A stretch of 9,512 nt of DNA, taken from Ardenticatenaceae bacterium (lineage in GTDB: Bacteria; Chloroflexota; Anaerolineae; Promineifilales; Promineifilaceae). Under the pieces are notes generated by a model. That model saw nothing but the letters and a program-made list of their open reading frames with translations, was not told the origin of the DNA and ran no database searches. The DNA lies in the NCBI GenBank assembly GCA_020634395.1, contig JACKBU010000052.1, positions 1 to 9,512 of the forward strand, read 5' to 3'. The position numbers were made by a program, and so were the translations under genes. Shown in pieces: positions 1-5,553 of this stretch (within the stretch, counting starts at the first letter, position 1; each line of letters opens with the position of its first letter).

Positions 1-43
1 ATACTGTATGTATCGTTATGCAAAACTGATTGGATTTTAGAGC

Positions 44-472
44 ATGAGTTATTCACTGTCATTTTCCCAGGCGATTGTCACTGTAATTTTTGTGGGTGAT
101 AAGGTGGAACAAGGTTTTTACGACTTTGTGCCCACGAAAGAGCTTTCTGAAGCACTGAACATTGCCCGGCCTACGGCCGTAAAAATTCTTGGTAACCTGG
201 CCGGTGCGGGCATCATCGAGACGCGTGAAGGGGCTAAAGGGGGCGTACGCCTGGCCCTACCCCCGGCTGAGGTGACGATTCTGGATATCTTTCAAGCCAT
301 CGAATCGGGAAAAGCGCTGTTCCGGCATGATTTCGAGCTGGGCGTCACCGGCGAAAAGCCCACACGGGCACAAAGCGCCATTCTGGACATTCTCAACCAG
401 GCGGAAGCGGCGATGCACCACCGGCTGGCACAAACCACCGTTGCCGATTTGCTGACCATTTTGAATGCATAG
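44..472 (+). CDS. Rrf2-family transcriptional regulator, cysteine-free
   Basis: A 142-residue protein with the Rrf2 winged-helix layout. An N-terminal helix (about 5-18) leads into a helix-turn-helix (about 31-54, with TKELSEAL then ARPTAVKILGNL). The characteristic wing follows (about 61-71, REGAKGGVRLA), then a C-terminal dimerisation helix (about 105-127). The length matches the family. Rrf2 proteins such as IscR and NsrR sense iron-sulphur status through three cysteines, but this protein has no cysteine at all. It therefore cannot carry a Cys-ligated cluster and belongs functionally with cluster-free members such as YwnA. ATG 44 gives the full domain; its ribosome site is weak (AGAG only). 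The next gene on the same strand begins 84 bp after the stop, and an AT-rich dyad lies between them, so local repression of that gene is a reasonable inference. The effector is unknown. Confidence 0.9.
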   Translation: MSYSLSFSQAIVTVIFVGDKVEQGFYDFVPTKELSEALNIARPTAVKILGNLAGAGIIETREGAKGGVRLALPPAEVTILDIFQAIESGKALFRHDFELGVTGEKPTRAQSAILDILNQAEAAMHHRLAQTTVADLLTILNA

Positions 473-484
473 CCAGAAATTTTT

Positions 485-514
485 TTGTTTATAACTACAT
501 ATTAACAATATATA
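485..514 (+). promoter_or_regulatory. Possible sigma70-type promoter for the 556-969 gene
   Basis: TTGTTT at 485-490 could serve as a -35 element and TATATA at 509-514 as a -10 element, with an 18-bp spacer in a strongly AT-rich stretch. The match is moderate, and AT-rich DNA produces such matches easily. The overlap with the dyad at 493-517 fits a repressible promoter. Confidence 0.35.
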
Positions 515-517
515 GTT
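493..517. promoter_or_regulatory. Candidate Rrf2 operator (imperfect dyad)
   Basis: Two 11-bp arms, AACTACATATT (493-503) and AATATATAGTT (507-517), are inverted repeats with one mismatch around a 3-bp centre. AT-rich dyads of about 25 bp are typical Rrf2-family operators. The site lies directly downstream of the Rrf2 gene and overlaps the possible promoter of the next gene. Binding by this particular regulator is inferred; no second copy is clear in the 43 bp visible upstream of the regulator. Confidence 0.5.
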
Positions 518-555
518 TATTTATTTACTTCAGTTTCACAAAAAGGAGCTTACAA

Positions 556-969
556 ATGAAACCATTGAAAACATTGTTACGGTTGATTGGTGTGGTGCAG
601 ATTGTCCTGGGGCTGCTTTACCTGTTTATGCCGCTGAACTTTCTGGCACTGCTAGGCCACTCTACGCCGGAAGCGGATATTGCTTACCCGTTGGGGATGC
701 TGGCCGCCCGCTTTTTGGCCTATGGCGTGGGCATGTTTTACATCGCTCGCGCGCCGGAAAAGCATGGATTTTGGATCAACAACATGATCTTCATCCAGGC
801 GGTGGACCTGGCGGTGGGTATTTTTTACACGGCGACTGGAGCAGTGACGCTGGCACTGTCGGGATTCCCGATGTTTAATGCCGCTCTGTTCATCGTGTTG
901 CTCTGGTTGTGGCGGCCGAAGGAAGAAACGGCCGTTTCCGCCAAAGAAGCAGTCGGCCTGGTCGACTAG
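556..969 (+). CDS. Small four-helix integral membrane protein, function unknown
   Basis: A 137-residue hydrophobic protein with four predicted membrane helices at about 9-31, 45-63, 75-97 and 102-118, and a charged C-terminal tail (RPKEETAVSAKEAVGLVD). The most distinctive stretch is PLGMLAARFLAYGVGMF (about 45-61), in which a small-residue-rich helix carries an arginine. I recognise no enzymatic motif, and I know the type only as an uncharacterised small membrane protein. ATG 556 is set by a good ribosome site, AAGGAG at 543-548, 7 bp upstream. It follows the Rrf2 regulator, with the dyad at 493-517 in between, and is the likely target of that regulator. A strong hairpin lies just after its stop. 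One ACGGCCGT copy (928-935) lies in its C-terminal coding region. Confidence 0.85.
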   Translation: MKPLKTLLRLIGVVQIVLGLLYLFMPLNFLALLGHSTPEADIAYPLGMLAARFLAYGVGMFYIARAPEKHGFWINNMIFIQAVDLAVGIFYTATGAVTLALSGFPMFNAALFIVLLWLWRPKEETAVSAKEAVGLVD

Positions 970-978
970 CAAATTTGA

Positions 979-1012
979 AAGCGCATCGCCTTACACCAGA
1001 GGCGATGCGCTT
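979..1012 (+). terminator. Perfect 12-bp hairpin between genes (terminator or attenuator)
   Basis: AAGCGCATCGCC (979-990) and GGCGATGCGCTT (1001-1012) pair perfectly around a 10-nt loop. The stem starts 10 bp after the stop at 969 and ends 4 nt before the ribosome site of the next gene (GGAG at 1017-1020). The tail TTCTCT is short and poor in T, so termination may be partial. The structure could equally be an attenuator, an mRNA-processing site, or a stabiliser of the 556-969 message. Confidence 0.55.
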
Positions 1013-1027
1013 CTCTGGAGAGGAGCG

Positions 1028-1618
1028 ATGGAAAGAGTGCGAAGCTTTAGCCGATTTGTCCGGCAGCAAGCCACGGTTTACCGGTTGTTGCTGCTGACGA
1101 TGCTCATGGTAGGGTTGGGGATTTTGGTAATTTCCCCCATCAGCCCCTCTGAGGAGTTGATGGCGCTGGCCAACGGCCGTAACGTGCCCGACACCCAATT
1201 CAACCGCTCTGCTGCGGATTTGTACGACCAGCTGGCGGCGTATGGCGAAGACGGCCGTCGCCTTTACCTGACGCGCATTTCCCCGGTCGATTTGTTCATT
1301 CCGCTGACCCAGGCGCTGTTTCTGGCAACGGCCATTAGCCTGACCGCCCGGCGCGCCTTTTCCCCCGGCAGCGATTGGCAGCTGCTGAACCTGCTGCCGT
1401 TTGTGGCCATGCTGGGCGATTACCTGGAAAACGCCTCGATTGCCGGGCTGATGCTGGCGTACCCCGTGCGCTGGGAGTTTTTGGCGACGATTTCGGCGGG
1501 GTTTACGGCCGTAAAAATTATCTTCTCGTTTCTCAGCCTGGCCTGCATTTTGCTCTGCCTGGGCGTGATGCTGGGGAACCAACGCCGCCAGAATTGGCGC
1601 AAGCGGGAGGCAAGCTGA
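1028..1618 (+). CDS. Four-helix membrane protein, first of two tandem paralogues
   Basis: A 196-residue protein with four predicted membrane helices at about 19-36, 86-106, 120-145 and 151-181. A soluble or periplasmic loop of about 45 residues after helix 1 contains DLYDQLAAYGEDGRRLYL. Helix 3 carries LLPFVAMLGDYLEN (122-135), with buried Asp, Glu and Asn. This stretch is identical in the next gene, which marks it as the functional core. I recognise no named family. An in-frame ATG at 878 would overlap the previous gene by 92 bp; ATG 1028, with GGAG at 1017-1020, is preferred. The stop overlaps the start of the paralogue (TGATG), so the two are probably translationally coupled. Three ACGGCCGT copies (1173, 1251, 1505) lie inside the gene. 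Gene reality is near certain; function is unknown. Confidence 0.85.
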   Translation: MERVRSFSRFVRQQATVYRLLLLTMLMVGLGILVISPISPSEELMALANGRNVPDTQFNRSAADLYDQLAAYGEDGRRLYLTRISPVDLFIPLTQALFLATAISLTARRAFSPGSDWQLLNLLPFVAMLGDYLENASIAGLMLAYPVRWEFLATISAGFTAVKIIFSFLSLACILLCLGVMLGNQRRQNWRKREAS

Positions 1619-2196
1619 TGACAAACAAACTGCACGAGCTAGTGCTGCGCCTGAGCACGCGGCGAAACTTTCTCATCCTATTGGCGATTTTTGTTGGTCT
1701 GAATCTGTTTTTGGCGGGGCCGGTTAGCCCGTTCTCCCGGCTTCAGGCGATGTCGGGCGGGGCGAGCCTGCTGGATTTGCAATTTCTGTACTCACCGGAT
1801 GAGGCGTACGAGCTGTTGACGGCGTATGGGGTAAACGGCCGTGCTTTCTACCTCTCCGTGTTGGCCCCCATTGATTTGGTGACGCCGCTGCTGATGGCGC
1901 TGTTTTTAGCAATCACCCTGTCGATGGCGCTGCAAGGCGCGTTTCCCGCCGATAGCCGCTGGCAAAAACTGGCTTTGCTGCCATTTGTGGCGATGCTGGG
2001 GGATTATCTGGAAAACATGGCGATTGTCGCGTTGATGCTGGCGTATCCGATCCGATTGGATGGGGTGGCGGTGATGGCGGCGCTGTTTACGGCCGTTAAG
2101 TTCATCTTCACCATTGCCAGCGTGGGCAGTATCATCCTGGCGAGTGCAATCCGGCTGGGCCAAAGGGAACGCGCTCCAAAGGCAGGCACACGATGA
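1618..2196 (+). CDS. Four-helix membrane protein, second tandem paralogue
   Basis: A 192-residue protein with the same plan as its upstream neighbour. Helices lie at about 17-36, 83-104, 119-143 and 149-176, with a helix 1-2 loop containing ELLTAYGVNGRAFYL. The block LLPFVAMLGDYLEN (120-133) is identical to the neighbour, and LMLAYP and FTAVK are shared downstream. The N-terminal thirds have diverged strongly, so the duplication is old or one copy has specialised; the two may form a heterodimer. The start is ATG 1618, overlapping the previous stop; a longer in-frame start at 1375 lies wholly inside the neighbour and is rejected. The stop overlaps the methyltransferase start (ATGA at 2193-2196). 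The two ACGGCCGT copies (1835, 2089) fall at positions homologous to copies in the paralogue. Confidence 0.87.
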   Translation: MTNKLHELVLRLSTRRNFLILLAIFVGLNLFLAGPVSPFSRLQAMSGGASLLDLQFLYSPDEAYELLTAYGVNGRAFYLSVLAPIDLVTPLLMALFLAITLSMALQGAFPADSRWQKLALLPFVAMLGDYLENMAIVALMLAYPIRLDGVAVMAALFTAVKFIFTIASVGSIILASAIRLGQRERAPKAGTR

Positions 2197-2816
2197 ACGG
2201 CGCTCGCTTTTTCCGCAGAGTACAGGATGCGCCCTGGTACGCCCATTTTTTGCAGCCAGTTTTGGCCGCACTTCCCGCACAGCCCGGCGCGGCGGTGCTG
2301 GACGTGGGCACCGGCGCGGGCAAGCTGATGGAACTGGGGCAAGCGCTGCCCCATCTGCATTGGACGGGGGCGGATACGGACGCCGCGATGCTGGCCGAGG
2401 CGCGGCAACGGCCGTTGCTGCACCAAACCCCGCTGCACCAGCTAACGCCCGGCGACCCACTCCCCTTCCCCGACGCCCAGTTCGATGCGGTGACGTTTTG
2501 CTCGGTGCTCTTTTTGCTGCCGGACCCAACCCCGCTGCTGGCCGAAGCGTGGCGCATGTTGCGGCCAAACGGCCGTCTCATCGCCCTCACCCCATCCGGC
2601 GGCGCAGGCACTCCAGACATCATGGGCACCATTGGTTGGCACCCTTCCAACTGGACCTTTTTCTTGTGGCGGCAGATGACGGCAGGAAACGGCCGTCGTT
2701 GGGCACAGCAAAAAACGCTCGCCGACTTCGCCCGCCAGCACGGCGCGGCATACGAAAAGAAGTTGGTGTTTCATGATCTGGCAGTGGTGGAATGGGTACA
2801 GCGGGCAAACACGTAA
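2193..2816 (+). CDS. Class I SAM-dependent methyltransferase (Methyltransf_11-like)
   Basis: A 207-residue soluble protein with the Rossmann-like methyltransferase core. Motif I is VLDVGTGAG (35-43), the glycine loop that holds S-adenosylmethionine. An acidic ribose-binding residue follows in GADTD (59-63). PFPDAQFDAVTFCSVLFLL (91-109) is the strand-4 region, and MLRPNGRLI (122-130) is the strand-5 turn. The substrate cannot be read from the sequence; the short C-terminal part lacks a recognisable extra domain. ATG 2193 overlaps the stop of the membrane protein before it, so this is the third gene of a coupled set and may modify a lipid, quinone or small molecule handled at the membrane; that role is inference. 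A terminator follows 23 bp after the stop. Three ACGGCCGT copies occur (2408, 2569, 2689). Confidence 0.9.
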   Translation: MNGARFFRRVQDAPWYAHFLQPVLAALPAQPGAAVLDVGTGAGKLMELGQALPHLHWTGADTDAAMLAEARQRPLLHQTPLHQLTPGDPLPFPDAQFDAVTFCSVLFLLPDPTPLLAEAWRMLRPNGRLIALTPSGGAGTPDIMGTIGWHPSNWTFFLWRQMTAGNGRRWAQQKTLADFARQHGAAYEKKLVFHDLAVVEWVQRANT

Positions 2817-2838
2817 GGCGCTGTTGGATTTTCCCACC

Positions 2839-2866
2839 GGGCGACTAACCCGTCGCCTCTATTTTT
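2839..2866 (+). terminator. Rho-independent terminator after the methyltransferase
   Basis: GGCGAC (2840-2845) pairs with GTCGCC (2852-2857) around a 6-nt loop. A G-T pair extends the stem by one (2839/2858). A T-rich tail (TCTATTTTT) follows. The position, 23 bp after the stop at 2816 and before an independently promoted tetR-type gene, fits the end of the 1028-2816 transcript. Confidence 0.75.
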
Positions 2867-2897
2867 ATACCGTGGAGCATGACACTTGGTTTGCCTC

Positions 2898-2926
2898 TTG
2901 ATCTTTCGATTATCCTGGTGTATTAT
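2898..2926 (+). promoter_or_regulatory. Sigma70-type promoter of the TetR-family gene
   Basis: TTGATC (2898-2903) matches four of six -35 bases and TATTAT (2921-2926) matches five of six -10 bases, with an ideal 17-bp spacer. Transcription would start near 2933, immediately before the dyad at 2936-2953, a classic arrangement for autorepression. Confidence 0.6.
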
Positions 2927-2935
2927 CTCTAAAAG

Positions 2936-2953
2936 AAACTGACCAGTCAGTTT
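2936..2953. promoter_or_regulatory. Candidate TetR-family operator
   Basis: AAACTGACCAGTCAGTTT has perfect 8-bp arms around a central CA. It lies between the predicted -10 element and the start codon of the TetR-family gene, where a bound dimer would block transcription. The length and position are typical of TetR-family operators. Recognition by the adjacent regulator is inferred. Confidence 0.75.
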
Positions 2954-2968
2954 TTTATAGGTGATATT

Positions 2969-3559
2969 ATGCCCAAAATGAAACCCGAAGCGCTCGAAGC
3001 GCGGCGCAACCAAATCCTTCAAGCAGCTCTGAAATGCTTTGTTGACGCTGGTTACCACAAAACGTCAGTGGACGATATTGCCAGCCAGGCGGGCCTGAGC
3101 AAAGGCAGCATCTACACCCATTTCGAGAGTAAACACGCGCTGCTGCTCACCCTGCTAACCAGGGTGAGCCAGGTGACAGATCTGCCCGGCATCCTGGGGG
3201 CAGAAACGACCACGGAGCAAGAGAAGTTTTCCGCCGTCCTGGAAGGCATCATCAGCTACGTACAATCCGGTGATTTTCAAGATTATGCGGCCCTGCTGAT
3301 GGTTGCGTGGCGGGAAGCACAATCCGATCTGGCGATCCGGCAGACGGTTGCCGGGCTGTATGCCGGCATGCGGGGCGGGTTCAGCCAGTTGATTCAGCAG
3401 GGCATCGAATCGGGTCAGATTGAACCCATCGACGCCCGCTCCTTCGCCAGCATCCTGATCGCTATTTTTGATGGCCTGATGATTCAGGCAATGGTCGATG
3501 ATCAGGCCATTGATTGGCAAGCTGTGGCCGAAACGATCCGGGGCATCTGGATTTACTAG
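2969..3559 (+). CDS. TetR/AcrR-family transcriptional regulator
   Basis: A 196-residue protein, a normal TetR-family length. The N-terminal domain contains ILQAALKCFVDAGYHKTSVD (about 16-35) and the helix-turn-helix IASQAGLSKGSIYTHFESK (37-55), with the family-typical GLSKGSIYTHF recognition helix. The rest (about 56-196) is the helical ligand-binding and dimerisation domain, with no recognisable ligand signature. ATG 2969 has AGGTGA at 2959-2964; the internal Met4 is a possible alternative start. The promoter and dyad just upstream suggest negative autoregulation. The hydrolase gene begins 37 bp after the stop with no terminator, so both are probably on one mRNA and induced together by a ligand that may be the hydrolase substrate. 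No ACGGCCGT copy is present in this gene. Confidence 0.93.
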   Translation: MPKMKPEALEARRNQILQAALKCFVDAGYHKTSVDDIASQAGLSKGSIYTHFESKHALLLTLLTRVSQVTDLPGILGAETTTEQEKFSAVLEGIISYVQSGDFQDYAALLMVAWREAQSDLAIRQTVAGLYAGMRGGFSQLIQQGIESGQIEPIDARSFASILIAIFDGLMIQAMVDDQAIDWQAVAETIRGIWIY

Positions 3560-3596
3560 GCAGGCAAGCCCCATTGGCCGAATAAACGAGGACAAG

Positions 3597-4949
3597 ATGG
3601 AAATTCAAAGTACAACCCGCTCACCCGAACCTGTTCGTGTTCCAAGGCGCTTCTTTAAGCGGTTCACCTGGAAACAGTGGGCTTTGCTACTGATTGTGGG
3701 GATCGTAACGGCCGTTTTACTGCGTCCCCTGTGGCAAAATCCGGAGCGTGGCGTCAGCCAACTGTTCCCCACAGACCAGACCTATCATTATGAATCGCTG
3801 CGAGCGCTGGGGTATGCCACAACCGGCGGCGCCGACGTCAACGAAATTCTGCACGCGATTGGAGAGATTGAAGCGGGCGACCCCGAGTCTTGGTATGTGG
3901 GCTGGTCGGCCCTGGCCGACAGAAAAATGGCAGAGGCCGACCGCTACCAGCACGACCAGATTGGCCAGGGAAACGCCCTGCTGAGCGCTGCCAACTATTA
4001 CCGCACGGCCGAATTCATGCTGTATGCCAACGATTCGCGCAAACTGGAAACGTATCGCCAATCGATTGCCGCCTTCTACCGGGGGTTGGACGCGCTGCAT
4101 GTACCCTATGAACGGATGGAAATCCCGTATGCGGGGAATGACCTGGATGGCCTTTACTTCCCCGGTGACAGCGCGCAGCATGGCGATACCCTGATCCTGA
4201 TGATCAACGGCTATGACTCCATCAAGGAAGAAACCTACTTCACGCTGGGGCAAGAGGCGCTGGCCCGCGGATTCTCGTTTATGTCCTATGATGGTCCCGG
4301 ACAAGGCAGCGCTATTCGCGAACATGGCATTCCTTTTACGCCGAATTGGGGTGACGTGAATCGGGCTGTGGTGGACGCGGTTACGGCCGTACACCCAGAG
4401 ATCAAAGAGATCATACTGGTGGGGTTCAGCATGGGCAGTATTCTGGCAACCAAGGCGGCAGCGGCTGACGCCCGCATCTCTATGCTTGTGCAGTACAACA
4501 TCATGTATGACTTCTCGCTGACAGCCAGGGAATCGATGCCCGCCTCCTTTGCGGAACGGGTCTTCACCGACGAGCCACGACCGGCCTGGGTATCCCAGAT
4601 GCTGGGTTACTCCATGCGGTTTTCGTCGGAGCAGGATTGGGCAATCCGGCACGGCTCCTGGGTGATGGGTATCGATGATTATGCCGAAGTCCTGAATCAG
4701 TACCGCTTCTATGAGATCTCACAGGATGCGCCGGAGGTCACGGCGCCGGTCCTGCTGCTGGCGGGGGAAAATGACCACTTCGTTAACGAGACACTGATCA
4801 CCACAACCGAGGATTCCTTTAAGCAGGCGGCAAGCATTACATCAATCACCTACGACGCCCAGTCCGGCGCCGATGAACATTGCCAGGTGGGGGCGATGAA
4901 CTTGTGGACGGCCGATTTTTTCGAGTGGGTCTATGCCAATCTGAACTGA
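3597..4949 (+). CDS. Membrane-anchored alpha/beta hydrolase, FrsA / pseudooxynicotine-hydrolase-like
   Basis: A 450-residue protein. A basic N-terminus precedes one membrane helix (about 28-42, LLLIVGIVTAVLL), placing the rest outside the cytoplasm if it follows the positive-inside rule. Residues about 80-170 form a helical region (PESWYVGWSALADRKMAEA, ANYYRTAEFMLYA) like the N-terminal cap of the 2,6-dihydroxypseudooxynicotine hydrolase and FrsA group. The catalytic domain follows: oxyanion loop NGYDS (204-208), YDGPGQG (231-237), nucleophile elbow GFSMG (276-280, Ser278), acid Asp393 in GENDHF, and His428 in ADEHCQ. The triad is complete. Hydrolysis of a carbon-carbon, ester or amide bond is supported; the substrate is not. 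ATG 3597 (GAGGA at 3588-3592) is chosen over an upstream in-frame ATG at 3498 that lies within tetR. ACGGCCGT copies are at 3708 and 4383. Confidence 0.85.
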   Translation: MEIQSTTRSPEPVRVPRRFFKRFTWKQWALLLIVGIVTAVLLRPLWQNPERGVSQLFPTDQTYHYESLRALGYATTGGADVNEILHAIGEIEAGDPESWYVGWSALADRKMAEADRYQHDQIGQGNALLSAANYYRTAEFMLYANDSRKLETYRQSIAAFYRGLDALHVPYERMEIPYAGNDLDGLYFPGDSAQHGDTLILMINGYDSIKEETYFTLGQEALARGFSFMSYDGPGQGSAIREHGIPFTPNWGDVNRAVVDAVTAVHPEIKEIILVGFSMGSILATKAAAADARISMLVQYNIMYDFSLTARESMPASFAERVFTDEPRPAWVSQMLGYSMRFSSEQDWAIRHGSWVMGIDDYAEVLNQYRFYEISQDAPEVTAPVLLLAGENDHFVNETLITTTEDSFKQAASITSITYDAQSGADEHCQVGAMNLWTADFFEWVYANLN

Positions 4950-5127
4950 ATAACATAATTTCCCAAGGCGGATGGCGAGCAATGAACAATCACCGTCACC
5001 AGGGGCGGCAACGGCTGTTTCTTACAAAACCCCCAACTCCCGCGCCCTGGCCACTGCCTACGTACGGCGGCTGACATGGTGCTGATATTCGGGAAAAGGA
5101 TGCTTGTCCCTGATAGTGATAGAGAAC

Positions 5128-5150
5128 GGTCATTTAGGTGGCCATTTTTT
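5128..5150 (+). terminator. Weak Rho-independent terminator candidate
   Basis: GGTCA (5128-5132) and TGGCC (5139-5143) form a 5-bp stem including one G-T pair around a 6-nt loop. A single A and six T follow (5145-5150). The T tract is good but the stem is short. It lies 180 bp after the hydrolase stop and could end the tetR-hydrolase transcript. Confidence 0.3.
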
Positions 5151-5236
5151 GTTCCGATCCTAGTCAAACCCCGTAACGGCCGTTTCCCCCACTTACCCAC
5201 CTACCTACAACATCCTCAAACAAACTACAATTTTTC

Positions 5237-5265
5237 TCCCCACCAACTACCATTTCTGGTGGGGA
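5237..5265 (+). promoter_or_regulatory. Strong leader hairpin upstream of the glycine-zipper gene
   Basis: TCCCCACCA (5237-5245) pairs perfectly with TGGTGGGGA (5257-5265) around an 11-nt loop. The 9-bp GC-rich stem is 69 bp before the start codon at 5334. No T tract follows on either strand, so it is not a standard terminator. If transcribed, it would be a stable 5' untranslated structure; alternatively the dyad could be a protein-binding site. Confidence 0.4.
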
Positions 5266-5333
5266 CTGACGCTGCCATCTGCCATATCCTGTATACACAA
5301 CAAACACATCAGCGACAAGGGGAAAAAACGAAC

Positions 5334-5516
5334 ATGAACAATCAAGACAACAGTAAATCTGAACAAAACATTGTTGGGGCGGGACTCGCAATTGGTGTCG
5401 GTCTGGGCTTGGTCTTTGGGTCTGCAATCGGCAATGTCGGTGCGGGATTGGCCATTGGTATCGCGGCAGGCATTGGCTTTGCCACCAGACAACAGCGGAA
5501 GAAAAAGTCGGAATAA
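5334..5516 (+). CDS. Small glycine-zipper membrane protein (60 residues)
   Basis: A hydrophilic, Asn/Gln-rich N-terminus (1-13) precedes a long glycine-rich hydrophobic stretch (14-50) and a basic tail (RQQRKKKSE). Glycines recur at zipper spacing (G15, G17, G21, G23, G25, G29, G33, G36, G38, G42, G46, G48), consistent with one long helix or a tight hairpin packing against copies of itself. The stretch is an internal duplication: VGAGLAIG occurs at 14-21 (5373-5396) and again at 35-42 (5436-5459). Short glycine-zipper proteins are common in bacteria but mostly uncharacterised. ATG 5334 is supported by AAGGGG at 5317-5322, about 11 bp upstream. The next gene begins 37 bp after the stop and has its own ribosome site, so the two are probably co-transcribed. 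Pore-forming or envelope-structural roles are both possible; neither is shown. Confidence 0.8.
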   Translation: MNNQDNSKSEQNIVGAGLAIGVGLGLVFGSAIGNVGAGLAIGIAAGIGFATRQQRKKKSE

Positions 5517-5553
5517 ACACCAATCTAACCGGGGTCATAACAAGGAGAATACG

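Larger units (their letters stand above)
4950..5333. other. 384-bp intergenic region with two hairpins, no supported gene
   Basis: No convincing gene is present. A 30-codon reading frame (4983-5075) has no ribosome site or recognisable motif. The frame of the following small gene stays open back to an ATG at 5076, but the extension is Pro- and His-rich and unlike a conserved protein. The region holds a weak terminator-like hairpin (5128-5150), the only intergenic ACGGCCGT copy (5176-5183) and a strong hairpin (5237-5265). I see no clear promoter for the 5334 gene, although one should lie here. Confidence 0.6.

Noticed and set aside
890..1624. Minus-strand 244-codon open frame
   Set aside because: It lies opposite two well-supported + strand genes, has a Gln/Arg/His-rich shadow composition and no ribosome site.
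2114..2776. Plus-strand 220-codon frame overlapping the methyltransferase
   Set aside because: It is Arg/Ala/Pro-rich, typical of a GC-rich shadow frame. The methyltransferase frame carries all expected motifs.
3717..4652. Minus-strand 311-codon open frame
   Set aside because: It is antisense to the hydrolase, whose complete catalytic triad supports the + strand frame. No recognisable motif is present in the antisense product.
4983..5075. A 30-residue reading frame in the intergenic region
   Set aside because: There is no ribosome site and the sequence is low-complexity and Pro-rich. The Asn-His-Arg-His start looked interesting, but nothing supports expression.
5107..5125. Resemblance to the Tn10 tet operator (16 of 19 bases)
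   Set aside because: The right half-site matches, but the left half is changed so that GATAG is a direct repeat and the required dyad is lost. No tet resistance gene is near, and the window's TetR-family gene has a better operator of its own.
5076..5333. N-terminal extension of the glycine-zipper protein to 146 residues
   Set aside because: The added segment is Pro/His-rich, spans the hairpin at 5237-5265 and lacks a ribosome site. ATG 5334 has AAGGGG.
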